64,000 nt of DNA from positions 1 through 64,000 of the forward strand of contig NZ_NIQA01000002.1 in assembly GCF_002236805.1 (NCBI RefSeq). The letters run 5' to 3'. Under the pieces are notes generated by a model. That model saw only the letters and a program-made list of their open reading frames with translations, searched no databases and was not told the DNA's origin. The position numbers and the translations under genes are program-made. Source of the DNA: Pusillimonas sp. T2. Lineage in GTDB: Bacteria > Pseudomonadota > Gammaproteobacteria > Burkholderiales > Burkholderiaceae_B. The stretch's first letter is position 1, and each line of letters starts with the position of its first letter. This document shows positions 17,915-26,555 of this stretch, piece after piece.

Positions 17915-17938
17915 CACATTCGCCTCGAATCGTACCGA

Positions 17939-18712
17939 TCAGAACGCTGCGGTTAATGAAAAAACTGCAGCAGCTTTCCCCTGGTATCGACCTGTGGCAG
18001 CGCTGGTGTATACGCCCTTGTCAGCGTTGGTGTCGACATAAGCCAGCGAGGCCGTGACATTACCCCAGGTTTTGCTTAAACCCAACGACCAGTCGGTATA
18101 GTTGCCATCTGCCAGGTTGCGCACGCGCTGGTAGCCCACATGACCATCGACATTCAAACCCCAAAAGCCCGTCGGCACACTGGCAGATAAATCGTAGTAT
18201 TGGCTATTTTTACTGTCGGCCCAGCCAAACAAATTGGTGACCGCATGCGAATACTTGAATGACACCGGGCCATAACCCAGTCCCAGGTAAAGCTCGGTAG
18301 TGTCGGGGCTGACAAAACCCCGCGGGTAACTACCCGGGTAGTAATACTGCAAGACCCCGACATCAATGGTCAGATCGCCCCAGATCGGTGCGGTGTAGCC
18401 AGCGTAAAAATCCATCTCGAGGGGTGCAGAAACATTGTCGTCAGAATCACCCAGCCAACTGATGCTCGAGTTCCAGTTGCCGATGTAAAGACCACTACTA
18501 TGACTCAAGTCGAAGCCACCCTGAATGGCAGGCTTGTTATTGGTCTGCATCAGCCCCCGGTAGCGGTACTGGCTAGCCAGCGTCATATTGGCGCTGAACG
18601 AAAAGTCTGAAGCCGGCGAGACCGGTTCGGTAGATTGCGCCGCAACCGGCGTGACAATCACAGCGGCCAAGACAGCACCGCACATAGCTTTTGCTACAGA
18701 AATTGAGGGCAT
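17939..18712 (-). CDS. TorF-family putative outer-membrane porin
   Basis: A 257-residue beta-barrel protein of the TorF/TIGR02001 type. A signal peptide (about residues 1-27, ending TPVAAQ) is followed by the family opening FSFSANMTLASQYRYRGLMQTNNKPAIQGGFDL and alternating aromatic strands such as GLYIGNWNSSISWL and LTIDVGVLQYYYPG. It ends with a terminal phenylalanine (SLTAAF), as expected for BAM-inserted barrels. The start at 18712 has an AAGGAG ribosome binding site 8 bases before the ATG; the frame extends upstream without one. Substrate unknown. The downstream hairpin is shared with cysE. Confidence 0.88.
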   Translation of the reverse strand: MPSISVAKAMCGAVLAAVIVTPVAAQSTEPVSPASDFSFSANMTLASQYRYRGLMQTNNKPAIQGGFDLSHSSGLYIGNWNSSISWLGDSDDNVSAPLEMDFYAGYTAPIWGDLTIDVGVLQYYYPGSYPRGFVSPDTTELYLGLGYGPVSFKYSHAVTNLFGWADSKNSQYYDLSASVPTGFWGLNVDGHVGYQRVRNLADGNYTDWSLGLSKTWGNVTASLAYVDTNADKGVYTSAATGRYQGKAAAVFSLTAAF

Positions 18713-18865
18713 GACGAGCTCCTTTTGAAGTTTGACAGCAAACAAGATGTGCCAAACTTACTTAAGCAATTTGCATGCCAAGACAAACGCGCTCTGTCGC
18801 TTGTCGCAAAATACCCATGGGGCGCGCGCCCTGCACCAAAACGAAACAGATTTAAACGTTTGCGC

Positions 18866-19531
18866 TCATCGGCGCTGCACGCGCCGAAATGTCAGGTTCA
18901 GGCGCTGCTCGCCCAATAGCTCATGATTTTCCTGTCGAACCGGCATAACCCCATGAAACCGCATACGGTCGGCCCCACCCCAAACCAACACATCGCCGTG
19001 CTCAAGCAAATACTTTTCTACCGGGTCTGTTCGTCGCAGCCCGCCAAATAGGAAAACTGCCGGCAACCCCAAGGACACTGAAACAATGGGCGCTGCCAGA
19101 TCTTCCTCGTCACGGTCTTGATGCAAACCCATTTTGCTTTTCGGCCGGTAACGATTTAGCAAGCAAGCCTGCGGTTCGAAGCACTTAAACCCTGCAGCTT
19201 CGGCGGCCTCGAACGCACGCTGTTGCCACAACTCAGGCATGTCGGGCCAGGGTTGACCTGAAAGCGGGTCGGTGGACGAATAGCGATAGCCCGTTTTGTC
19301 GGATATCCATCCGTAAGGGCCACAGTTAGATTGATCAACCGACATCCATCCCCGTGCCGTAGGCATCCGACGCCAGGGGGAAACTTGCAAAACACCGTTC
19401 AGGTCAACAAGAAACTGCGCAGCGTCATCAAGCAAAAAGCCCCTGAAGATAAAAGCCTGCGGCCCGATTTGCTCAGACGAAGCCCCTTGGGTGCGGATTC
19501 CCCCGAGTAAATTCAGCTGTTGCATGGGCAT
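18866..19531 (-). CDS. alkB: AlkB-type Fe(II)/2-oxoglutarate dioxygenase
   Basis: Repairs alkylated bases by oxidative demethylation. From the ATG at 19531 the protein has 221 residues, close to E. coli AlkB (216). Visible motifs are CLLNRYRPKSKMGLHQDRDE, containing the iron ligands His and Asp, then GDVLVWGGADRMRFHGV, with the distal His, and the closing RLNLTFRRV, with the 2-oxoglutarate-binding arginines. The frame runs a further 216 bases upstream, but that stretch crosses the hmp terminator and has no family sequence. It lies directly downstream of hmp on the same strand, separated by the terminator. Confidence 0.93.
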   Translation of the reverse strand: MPMQQLNLLGGIRTQGASSEQIGPQAFIFRGFLLDDAAQFLVDLNGVLQVSPWRRMPTARGWMSVDQSNCGPYGWISDKTGYRYSSTDPLSGQPWPDMPELWQQRAFEAAEAAGFKCFEPQACLLNRYRPKSKMGLHQDRDEEDLAAPIVSVSLGLPAVFLFGGLRRTDPVEKYLLEHGDVLVWGGADRMRFHGVMPVRQENHELLGEQRLNLTFRRVQRR

Positions 19532-19550
19532 CGGCTTGTCGGCGCACAAA

Positions 19551-19591
19551 TGAAAAAAAAAGGCATGACCCCAAGTATAGGTCATGCCTTT
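19551..19591 (-). terminator. Intrinsic terminator after hmp
   Basis: On the minus strand AAAGGCATGACC pairs with GGTCATGCCTTT, 12 base pairs around a 9-base loop, and is followed by TTTTTTTT. It separates hmp from alkB. Confidence 0.9.
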
Positions 19592-19659
19592 CAGTCGACC
19601 CCGGCAGTTTGCGTGCCAACGCCGCCGAAGCGGGGCAGTGCACGCCCTGCTGACCGGAA

Positions 19660-20865
19660 TTAACGCAGGTGATCCAGCAAGTCGGGGCCAAATACCTCTT
19701 GATGAATTTTGGTGGGCGGCACACCCTGTGCAACGAGATCGCGCCACTGCTGCTGCATGAATTTAAGCGGACCGCACATATACACCGGCACATCAGCATA
19801 CGCCCAGGCAGGCAACTGATCTACACGCATAAAGCCTGCATGGTAGCCCGGCTTGCCCTCGTGTCCGGCATCCATCGTTTCGTAGAAAGTAACGACCTGC
19901 AGATTCGGCATGACAGCCTGGGCATGCGCAATATCGTCTTGATGAGCGTGATGCGCTGCATCACGTGCGGCATGTGCGAAAACAACCCGACGCTCAGGAT
20001 GGCGCGTCGCGATGGCATTCAGGGCCGAAATCATGGGCGTTATACCAATACCAGCCGACATGAGTACGATGGGCGTCTGGGACGTGACATTGGGGGTGAA
20101 ATCGCCGAACGGCGGGCTGATGCGCAATGTACCGCCCTGCTTCAGATTATCGTGCAACCAGTTCGACACTGTGCCGGCAGGTGTTTCGGCGCCCGCTGCT
20201 TCGCGCTTGACCGAAATACGATAGTACGGTGCGCCCGGCGCATCTGACATGCTGTACTGTCGCAGTTGGCGACGGCTGTTAGGTAAATTGGCTTCGACAC
20301 TGATGTACTGACCGGGTTTGAAGTCAGCCAGCGGCTGGCCGTCAGTCGGCATCAAGATAAATGAACGCACATTGGCGCTTTGCTCGACCACCTGGGCCAC
20401 CGTCATTTCACGCAATTGACCTGGCTCAACCCCGGCGGCTTCATACAACTTCCGTTCTTCGTCAATAAAGGCTTGAGCCAGCAATCCGTAGGCTTCGCCC
20501 CAAGCAGCCAGCAAATCGGGCGTTGCCGCGTCGCCCAATGTTTGCTGAATCGCCCCCAGCAAATGACGGCCAACAATGGGGTAGTGCTCAGCCGTAATAC
20601 CCACCGACGCGTGCTTATGAACAATACGACTGACGACCGGGGCCAAGGCATCTGGGTTGTCGATGTTGGCCGCGTAAGCAAATACGGCCGCCGCCAATGA
20701 CTGCTGCTGAGCACCGCTGGCCTGATTCCCCATATTAAAGATATTGGTCAGCTCAGGGTGTTCGGCAAACATGTTCTGGTAGAACGTGCGTGTGATGGTG
20801 ACGCCATGCTCGCGCAAAACAGGGACACTGGCATCGATATACGGACGGGCTTCCTGCGACAACAT
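19660..20865 (-). CDS. hmp: Flavohaemoprotein, nitric oxide dioxygenase
   Basis: Converts nitric oxide and oxygen to nitrate using NAD(P)H. The 401-residue protein has an N-terminal globin domain with the proximal histidine at residue 85 (VHKHASVGI), a central FAD-binding domain with RQYSMSDAPG, and a C-terminal NAD-binding domain with LMSAGIGITPM and YMCGPLKFMQQ. The ATG at 20865 has a GGAG site 8 bases upstream; a GTG 9 bases further out is less likely. An NsrR-like palindrome begins 15 bases before the start, and the nsrR gene itself is next upstream. Confidence 0.97.
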   Translation of the reverse strand: MLSQEARPYIDASVPVLREHGVTITRTFYQNMFAEHPELTNIFNMGNQASGAQQQSLAAAVFAYAANIDNPDALAPVVSRIVHKHASVGITAEHYPIVGRHLLGAIQQTLGDAATPDLLAAWGEAYGLLAQAFIDEERKLYEAAGVEPGQLREMTVAQVVEQSANVRSFILMPTDGQPLADFKPGQYISVEANLPNSRRQLRQYSMSDAPGAPYYRISVKREAAGAETPAGTVSNWLHDNLKQGGTLRISPPFGDFTPNVTSQTPIVLMSAGIGITPMISALNAIATRHPERRVVFAHAARDAAHHAHQDDIAHAQAVMPNLQVVTFYETMDAGHEGKPGYHAGFMRVDQLPAWAYADVPVYMCGPLKFMQQQWRDLVAQGVPPTKIHQEVFGPDLLDHLR

Positions 20866-20879
20866 ACGACTCACTCCAA

Positions 20880-20902
20880 TTGTTGCTTTTAATATGCAAC
20901 AT
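20880..20902. promoter_or_regulatory. Putative NsrR operator of hmp
   Basis: TTGTTGCTTTTAATATGCAACAT agrees with the NsrR consensus AAGATGCATTTAAAATGCATCTT at about 16 of 23 positions and contains the inner palindrome GTTGC/GCAAC. It sits 15 bases upstream of the hmp start codon. Confidence 0.6.
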
Positions 20903-20925
20903 TTAAGTTAAAAAAACGCAAGCGT

Positions 20926-21378
20926 TCAACCCGCGCTTTGCTTTAAAAAACTGCGATGCATTTGTACGATTTTTTCGCCAGTTTCGGTACCGACCACATC
21001 GGCCAAAGTGTAGCGATCCATCGCGCTGTAAAACGCATTCAAACCTTCTTGCAACGCATTGCGTAAAAAACACTGCGTAGCAAGACGACAGGCCAACCCC
21101 TCGCAATCGATGGCTTCACGATCGCCTTCGAGGGTACGCAGAACGCTGCCAATAGGCAGGTGCCCGGGCGATACCGCCAAACGCACACCGCCGTGACGAC
21201 CGCGCGTAGCGTGAATCCACCCTTGCTTGGCCATTGCCCCCACCACCTTAACCAGATGATTGTGCGGTACCCCGAACTGGCTGGAAATTTCGGCCACGGT
21301 AACGGGTTGTTCGCGAGCCTGCTGCGCCAAGTACATGAGCACACGCAGCCCAATATCTGAAAATCGTGTCAGACGCAT
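20926..21378 (-). CDS. nsrR: NsrR, nitric-oxide-sensing Rrf2-family repressor
   Basis: A 150-residue Rrf2-type transcription factor. The N-terminal winged helix begins MRLTRFSDIGLRVLMYLA and has VAEISSQFGVPHNHLVKVV as recognition region. Cysteines at residues 92, 97 and 103 match the spacing of the three iron-sulfur ligands of NsrR. Nitric oxide damages the cluster and releases the repressor. The ATG at 21378 has a GGAG ribosome binding site. Its position next to hmp, and an NsrR-like palindrome in its own promoter, support the assignment and suggest autoregulation. Confidence 0.93.
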   Translation of the reverse strand: MRLTRFSDIGLRVLMYLAQQAREQPVTVAEISSQFGVPHNHLVKVVGAMAKQGWIHATRGRHGGVRLAVSPGHLPIGSVLRTLEGDREAIDCEGLACRLATQCFLRNALQEGLNAFYSAMDRYTLADVVGTETGEKIVQMHRSFLKQSAG

Positions 21379-21408
21379 TGCAAACTCCACTGGACTGGAA
21401 TATTAACA

Positions 21409-21431
21409 AAGATGTATTTCATATGCAATTT
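21409..21431. promoter_or_regulatory. Putative NsrR operator of nsrR
   Basis: AAGATGTATTTCATATGCAATTT agrees with the NsrR consensus AAGATGCATTTAAAATGCATCTT at 18 of 23 positions. It lies about 30 bases upstream of the nsrR start codon, fitting autorepression. Confidence 0.65.
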
Positions 21432-21567
21432 ATAAAACCAAAAACCAACACGCGCCTGAGCGAACGAAACATGACTTTATTGTAGAGGTGCAAGCGTCTT
21501 GACGACCGCTACTGTCTGACAAACATAACCGCTAAAATGACTGTTTTTGATGCTGGACAGAACCACC

Positions 21568-22773
21568 ATGACAACGCTTGGCACCCCGCTTTCACCTTCT
21601 GCTACCAAAGTTTTACTGCTGGGTTCGGGCGAACTTGGCAAAGAGGTCATTATTGCATTGCAACGTCTGGGCGTTGAAACAATAGCCGTTGACCGCTATC
21701 CCGATGCCCCAGGTCACCAGGTGGCGCATCATGCCCGCACGCTGGTCATGACCGACCCGGAGCAACTACGCGCGCTGATCGAATCTGAACAACCTGACCT
21801 GGTCGTTCCCGAAATCGAAGCCATTGCCACTCCAGCCCTTGAAACACTGGAAGCAGAAGGCAAGGTCAAAGTCATCCCTACGGCGCGTGCGGCGCGCCTG
21901 ACCATGGATCGCGAAGGCATTCGGCGGCTGGCCGCCGAAACACTGGGCCTGCCCACCAGCCCGTATCGTTTCTGCGACTCGCTGCGGGAGCTGCAAGACG
22001 CGATCGACAACGGTATTGGCTACCCTTGCGTTGTGAAGCCCGTCATGAGCAGTTCAGGTAAGGGCCAAAGCAAAATTGACGGCCCGCAAGACGTAGCGAA
22101 GGCTTGGGACTACGCCATGGCCGGCGGCCGCGTCAGCCATGGACGCATTATTGTCGAGGGCTTTATAGACTTTGACTACGAAATCACCTTGCTGACGGTA
22201 CGCGCGAAAGACGCCGAAGGTCAGACACAAACCTATTTCTGCGACCCCATCGGCCACCTGCAAGACAAAGGTGACTACATCGAAAGTTGGCAGCCCCACC
22301 CCATGAGCCCGGCGGCACTGCAGAAAGCCAAAGATATCGGCGACGCTATTACACAAAACCTGGGCGGCCAGGGCTTGTTCGGCGTCGAGCTCTTCGTTAA
22401 GGGCGATCAGGTGTGGTTTAGCGAAGTCAGCCCCCGGCCACACGATACCGGCATGGTCACCATGATTACCCAATGGCAAAACGAGTTCGAACTTCATGCC
22501 CGCGCCATTCTGGGCCTGCCCGTAGACACCCGGCTGCGCAACCCCGGTGCCAGCGCCGTCATATACGGTGGCGTCGACGCGACCGGCATTGTCTTTGACG
22601 ACGTTGACGTCGCCATGCGCGTCCCTCAAACCGAGATCCGCCTGTTCGGGAAACCAGAAAGCTTTGCTCGACGCCGTATGGGTGTGGCGCTGGCTTACGA
22701 CGATGATGCAGAACGCGCCCGTGCAAGGGCACGTGAAGCTGCCGGCAAGGTCAAACCTCGACCCGCAAAATAA
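21568..22773 (+). CDS. purT: Formate-dependent GAR formyltransferase PurT
   Basis: Makes formylglycinamide ribonucleotide from GAR, ATP and formate in purine synthesis, an alternative to folate-dependent PurN. The 401-residue protein has the ATP-grasp architecture: an N-terminal domain with [23 protein letters not shown]-type central residues, the ATP loop [10 protein letters not shown] and the metal-binding motif [30 protein letters not shown] chose the ATG at 21568, with a GGACAG site upstream. An earlier ATG at 21550 or a TTG at 21547 would add six or seven residues. No purine operator is recognisable. Confidence 0.94.
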   Translation: MTTLGTPLSPSATKVLLLGSGELGKEVIIALQRLGVETIAVDRYPDAPGHQVAHHARTLVMTDPEQLRALIESEQPDLVVPEIEAIATPALETLEAEGKVKVIPTARAARLTMDREGIRRLAAETLGLPTSPYRFCDSLRELQDAIDNGIGYPCVVKPVMSSSGKGQSKIDGPQDVAKAWDYAMAGGRVSHGRIIVEGFIDFDYEITLLTVRAKDAEGQTQTYFCDPIGHLQDKGDYIESWQPHPMSPAALQKAKDIGDAITQNLGGQGLFGVELFVKGDQVWFSEVSPRPHDTGMVTMITQWQNEFELHARAILGLPVDTRLRNPGASAVIYGGVDATGIVFDDVDVAMRVPQTEIRLFGKPESFARRRMGVALAYDDDAERARARAREAAGKVKPRPAK

Positions 22774-22788
22774 AGGGCCTATTGGCCG

Positions 22789-22837
22789 CGCTTTCCCTGT
22801 CTTGTTACACTAGGTCGCTTTGCAAACAGGGAAAGCG
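22789..22837 (+). promoter_or_regulatory. Stem-loop burying the ribosome binding site of the channel gene
   Basis: CGCTTTCCCTGT (22789-22800) and ACAGGGAAAGCG (22826-22837) are perfect 12-base inverted repeats around a 25-base loop. The right arm contains the AGGGA ribosome binding site for the ATG at 22843. It may act as a translational control element; it has no T run and is unlikely to be a terminator. Confidence 0.55.
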
Positions 22838-22842
22838 ATTAC

Positions 22843-23994
22843 ATGGAAGAACCGATTTTTTCCGATCTTGCTGACAAGATCACCGAATATACCGGCGGAA
22901 ACCACATGATCGGCCTGACGATCCAGGTCTTTCTGGTTGTATTTGCCGTTGTTGTCTTCAACTTTTTCTTGCGCCGTTTTCTGGCCAAACTAGAAGAAAA
23001 AACACACCACACGACCAGTTTCTGGGATAACGCCCTGATTGAGGCCGTTCGCAAGCCGGCAACCATTCTTGCCTGGATTATCGGCCTGTCGTTTGCCGCC
23101 GAGATCCTGCAGGTTGAAACTGAAGTGACGCTGCTCGACCTCATCGAACCCATCCGCGTCATTGGCGTTATTGGTTGTATTACCTGGTTCGTGATCCGCT
23201 TTATTGGCAATGTTCAAAAAGGAATTATTGCCAAGCGACATGCCAACAACGAACCCGTCGACATCACCACGGTTGATGCCGTCGGCAAGCTGCTACGCAT
23301 TTCGGTGCTTATTACAGCCACACTGGTTACGCTGCAAAGCTTGGGCTTCTCGATTTCTGGGGTACTGGCGTTTGGCGGTATTGGTGGCCTGGCAGTCAGT
23401 TTCGCTGCCAAGGACTTGCTGGCCAACTTCTTCGGTGGGCTCATGATTTACATGGATCGCCCCTTTGCCGTGGGCGACTGGATCCGTTCGAACGATCGCA
23501 ATATTGAAGGTACGGTAGAAGACATTGGCTGGCGTCTTACGCGTATTCGGACGTTCGACCAACGCCCCCTTTATGTGCCCAACGCCATATTCACACAAAT
23601 AGCGGTAGAGAACCCGTCGCGGATGACGAACCGCCGTATCTCTGAAACGATCGGCGTACGCTACGACGATATTGCCAGCATCGGCAATATCGTCAGTGAT
23701 ATCAAGACCATGCTGCGCAATCACCCCGAAATTGACCAGAACCAAACACTGATTGTTAATTTCAACCAGTACGGCCCATCGTCCCTGGACATCATGGTCT
23801 ACACCTTTACCAAGACCACCGCGTGGGTCAAGTTTCACGAAATCAAGCAAGATGTCTTGCTGAAAATGGGCGATATCATTGCTTCGCATGGCGGCCAGGT
23901 GGCCTTCCCGACGCAGACGTTGCACGTATTCAACAACGAGGCAAACCCCAATACGGAACCCGTCGAAGGTCGACCTGCAAGCCAGGCGTCGTAA
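22843..23994 (+). CDS. MscS-family mechanosensitive channel
   Basis: A 383-residue small-conductance mechanosensitive channel that relieves turgor on hypo-osmotic shock. Transmembrane helices appear at about residues 24-46, 73-92, 105-125 and in the pore region. The pore helix and following beta domain show the MscS signature SISGVLAFGGIGGLAVSFAAKDLLANFFGG (about residues 168-197) and MDRPFAVGDWI. The beta domain then reads GTVEDIGWRLTRIRTFD and YVPNAIFT. The C-terminal mixed domain is normal length. The start codon sits right behind a perfect 12-base stem-loop that covers its ribosome binding site. Confidence 0.94.
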   Translation: MEEPIFSDLADKITEYTGGNHMIGLTIQVFLVVFAVVVFNFFLRRFLAKLEEKTHHTTSFWDNALIEAVRKPATILAWIIGLSFAAEILQVETEVTLLDLIEPIRVIGVIGCITWFVIRFIGNVQKGIIAKRHANNEPVDITTVDAVGKLLRISVLITATLVTLQSLGFSISGVLAFGGIGGLAVSFAAKDLLANFFGGLMIYMDRPFAVGDWIRSNDRNIEGTVEDIGWRLTRIRTFDQRPLYVPNAIFTQIAVENPSRMTNRRISETIGVRYDDIASIGNIVSDIKTMLRNHPEIDQNQTLIVNFNQYGPSSLDIMVYTFTKTTAWVKFHEIKQDVLLKMGDIIASHGGQVAFPTQTLHVFNNEANPNTEPVEGRPASQAS

Positions 23995-24057
23995 GTAGGC
24001 AGCGCCGGTGGGTTTCTGCCGCCGGCCCCGCACACATTACACAGGCAATGGCCGGCG

Positions 24058-26412
24058 TTAACCGAGATCAAATACGATACGGTTACGACCTGCGCTTTTG
24101 GCTTGGTACAAGTTGTCGTCAGCCCCGGAAATTTGCTGGTCGATAGAGCCGCACCCAATCGAATCACAAATACCCCCGCTTACAGTCTGCACCAGGCCAT
24201 GGTAAAGGGTTGCCCCAGCCAGGGCAGCCCTGACTTTATCGGCCACAACAAATGCATCCTTGGCAAGGGTGTCGGGGCAAATCAGCATGAACTCTTCACC
24301 GCCCCAACGCCCGAACGTATCGCTTTGGCGTATATTTTTAAGCACGATTTCGCAGAACCGACGCAAGACCTCATCGCCGGCCTGATGCCCGAACTGATCA
24401 TTGACCTGTTTGAAGTGATCAAGGTCGAACATGACAATTGAAAATGGCCTGTGATAGCGCTGGTACCGTTCGAACTCTTTAAACAAGACGGCATCGAGGT
24501 GATAACGGTTAAATACACCCGTTAATTTGTCACGCACCGAGGCTTCTTGCAATTGTCGGTTCTTTTCGCGCAGCGCCTGTTCGGCCTCAAGCAAACTGGC
24601 GTTAGTCAGGCGAATACGCCGGTTAAGTACCCGCATGCGCATCGAATACACCAGCATGACCAACAAGGCCAGCGCCAACGCCCCAGCCCAGGGCAGAATC
24701 CGCCCCCACGGAAACGGGCTGGCCACCGACAGCTTGACCCAACGATCGTAGATGGCTGCGTGCTCTTGTGGCGTCATGCCTGCGAGTGCTTTGTCAATGG
24801 CATTACGCAGCAACGGCCAATCTGACCTTACCCCCATAGCCAGATCAAACGTATAAGGCGTTTGTCCAGAAATTTTAAGGTTGGCCAACCCTTGCATTTT
24901 GATGATGTGAGTGGACGCGGCCAAATTATCGATAAACGCATCGACTTCGCCGGCCGCCAGACGGCGCAAGCCATCGAGCGAACTGTCGTATCGGGTCAAA
25001 ACAATACCAGGGTGGTAACGCGACAAAGTTTCATCAGACGCATACCCTCTCACCACGCCCACGCGCTGCCCTTCGAGCTGCGACAAGCTGGATATGTAAT
25101 CGACGTCATCGCGGGTGACAATCACCATGGGCGAGATTAAGTAGGTATCGGTAAAGCCCATGTAATTGCGACGGTCGGGCGTAGACGCAGCCGACGGCAA
25201 CATATCGATGGTGCGAGCCTTGACGCCTTCAAGCACCTCGCTCCAGCTTGGCGTACTGATGCGCTCGAACCTGACGCCCAGGCGCCTCGACAGCACATCG
25301 AGGTAGTCTGACACAATGCCCTGCAATTGACCCTGCGCGCCATAAAACTCGAACGGCGGCCAACCCACTTCGTCAACCGCAAACCGGATAGTTTCAAGGC
25401 TGGCCAAAAACTGGCGCTCTTCGGTGGTCAGGTCTATAACACCGCTCTCTGTTCCCGCCTTGTACACCAACCCTAGCGGTGCACTGCCCTGGGCACTGAC
25501 CAGCTCAAGCGAACGCAGCTTGTCGTAAAGAAAGGCAACGCGCTTGGGATTGATTTGGCCCAACGGGGTTGTGTATCGATCGATCAGGGTTTCGATGCCA
25601 CGCGCCTCGTTCATGAGCGCGTCGCGGGATTTATTTTGCGTGTTGTAGCGACGGTAAATCAGCTCGACCATTTCTTCTTTGTGATCAAGCGCGTAATGCC
25701 AGCCACGAATGACGGCTCGCCGGATAGCTTCAACCCGTTCCGGGTTGCCTTGGGCCTCGGCACGCGACGTAAACAACATATCGCCGTACAGGTCGATACC
25801 AAAATGCCGAGGGCTGATCAGGTTGACTTGATGGCCCTGCTCGTTCATGACGTAGGGCTCGTTGGTGAGGTAAACCGCTACGGCATCAATTTCGCCTGCC
25901 GCCAAACGTCGCAGACGTTCGTCCCACGCAACACGGATAGGGCTTTCGTTCAGCGCACGCTGCTCGACGAGCAAGGCTAATACGTCGATGCCGTCAGAAT
26001 CGTTGTCGTAAAAGGCGACTCGCTTCCCCACCAGGTCTGCAGGTGCAGTCAAGCCCGAGCTGGTCATCGTCATGAGTGTGCCGGCCGAGTGCTGCAAGAA
26101 TGCAGCCACCAGCACGACAGGGTCACCTGCCGCGTAATGCATGAGCAAGATGGAGTCGGCTACGCCATAATCGGCATGGCCTTCGAGCACTTCAGTGACA
26201 ATATTTTTAGCTGGATCGCGCTCGCGCAAAACGACGTCGAGACCCTCTTCGGCAAAATAGCCCTGTTCAAGAGCAGCATACAAACCAGCGGACTGAAACT
26301 GATGCAGCCATTTAAGCTGAATGACGACGGGCTGGGCATTGGCCTGAGCAATGGATGCCGACGCCAACACAAAAACCAGAAAGGCTGCCAGCCGCCGTGC
26401 CACCCCAAGCAT
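24058..26412 (-). CDS. Diguanylate cyclase with two periplasmic binding-protein sensors
   Basis: A 784-residue membrane protein. A signal peptide (about 1-26) leads into an NMT1/THI5-like solute-binding domain (about 28-300, starting VVIQLKWLHQFQSAGLYAA), then an SBP_bac_3 domain (about 340-560, IRFAVDEVGWPPFEFYG), a transmembrane helix (LPWAGALALALLVMLVYSM), a short coiled coil, and a GGDEF domain. The active site is GGEEF, with the inhibitory I-site RQSD exactly five residues before it, so c-di-GMP product feedback is likely. No EAL domain is present. It probably couples a periplasmic small molecule (the NMT1 fold suggests a pyrimidine- or sulfonate-like ligand) to c-di-GMP synthesis. Confidence 0.93.
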   Translation of the reverse strand: MLGVARRLAAFLVFVLASASIAQANAQPVVIQLKWLHQFQSAGLYAALEQGYFAEEGLDVVLRERDPAKNIVTEVLEGHADYGVADSILLMHYAAGDPVVLVAAFLQHSAGTLMTMTSSGLTAPADLVGKRVAFYDNDSDGIDVLALLVEQRALNESPIRVAWDERLRRLAAGEIDAVAVYLTNEPYVMNEQGHQVNLISPRHFGIDLYGDMLFTSRAEAQGNPERVEAIRRAVIRGWHYALDHKEEMVELIYRRYNTQNKSRDALMNEARGIETLIDRYTTPLGQINPKRVAFLYDKLRSLELVSAQGSAPLGLVYKAGTESGVIDLTTEERQFLASLETIRFAVDEVGWPPFEFYGAQGQLQGIVSDYLDVLSRRLGVRFERISTPSWSEVLEGVKARTIDMLPSAASTPDRRNYMGFTDTYLISPMVIVTRDDVDYISSLSQLEGQRVGVVRGYASDETLSRYHPGIVLTRYDSSLDGLRRLAAGEVDAFIDNLAASTHIIKMQGLANLKISGQTPYTFDLAMGVRSDWPLLRNAIDKALAGMTPQEHAAIYDRWVKLSVASPFPWGRILPWAGALALALLVMLVYSMRMRVLNRRIRLTNASLLEAEQALREKNRQLQEASVRDKLTGVFNRYHLDAVLFKEFERYQRYHRPFSIVMFDLDHFKQVNDQFGHQAGDEVLRRFCEIVLKNIRQSDTFGRWGGEEFMLICPDTLAKDAFVVADKVRAALAGATLYHGLVQTVSGGICDSIGCGSIDQQISGADDNLYQAKSAGRNRIVFDLG

Positions 26413-26492
26413 CGAAACTCTTTTGCCTTGATTTTTTTAAATTGGTGTCAAGATTAGCAGAACAGCAATGAAATTCGTATGAATAAATACAC

Positions 26493-26525
26493 GAACGCCC
26501 CGACATCGTTGAAGATGCGGGGCGT
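26493..26525. terminator. Hairpin downstream of the TonB-dependent receptor gene
   Basis: AACGCCCCGACATC and GATGCGGGGCGTT pair in a stem of about 13 base pairs with one mismatch between the receptor gene and the cyclase gene. The minus-strand T tract is weak, so it is a probable, not certain, terminator. Confidence 0.6.
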
Positions 26526-26555
26526 TTACGACAAACCCAAAAGGGTTAACCCGGA

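Noticed and set aside
18735-18760. Sigma-54-like TGGCAC...TTGC element upstream of the porin gene
   Set aside because: The GG-to-GC spacing is 12 bases, not the required 10.
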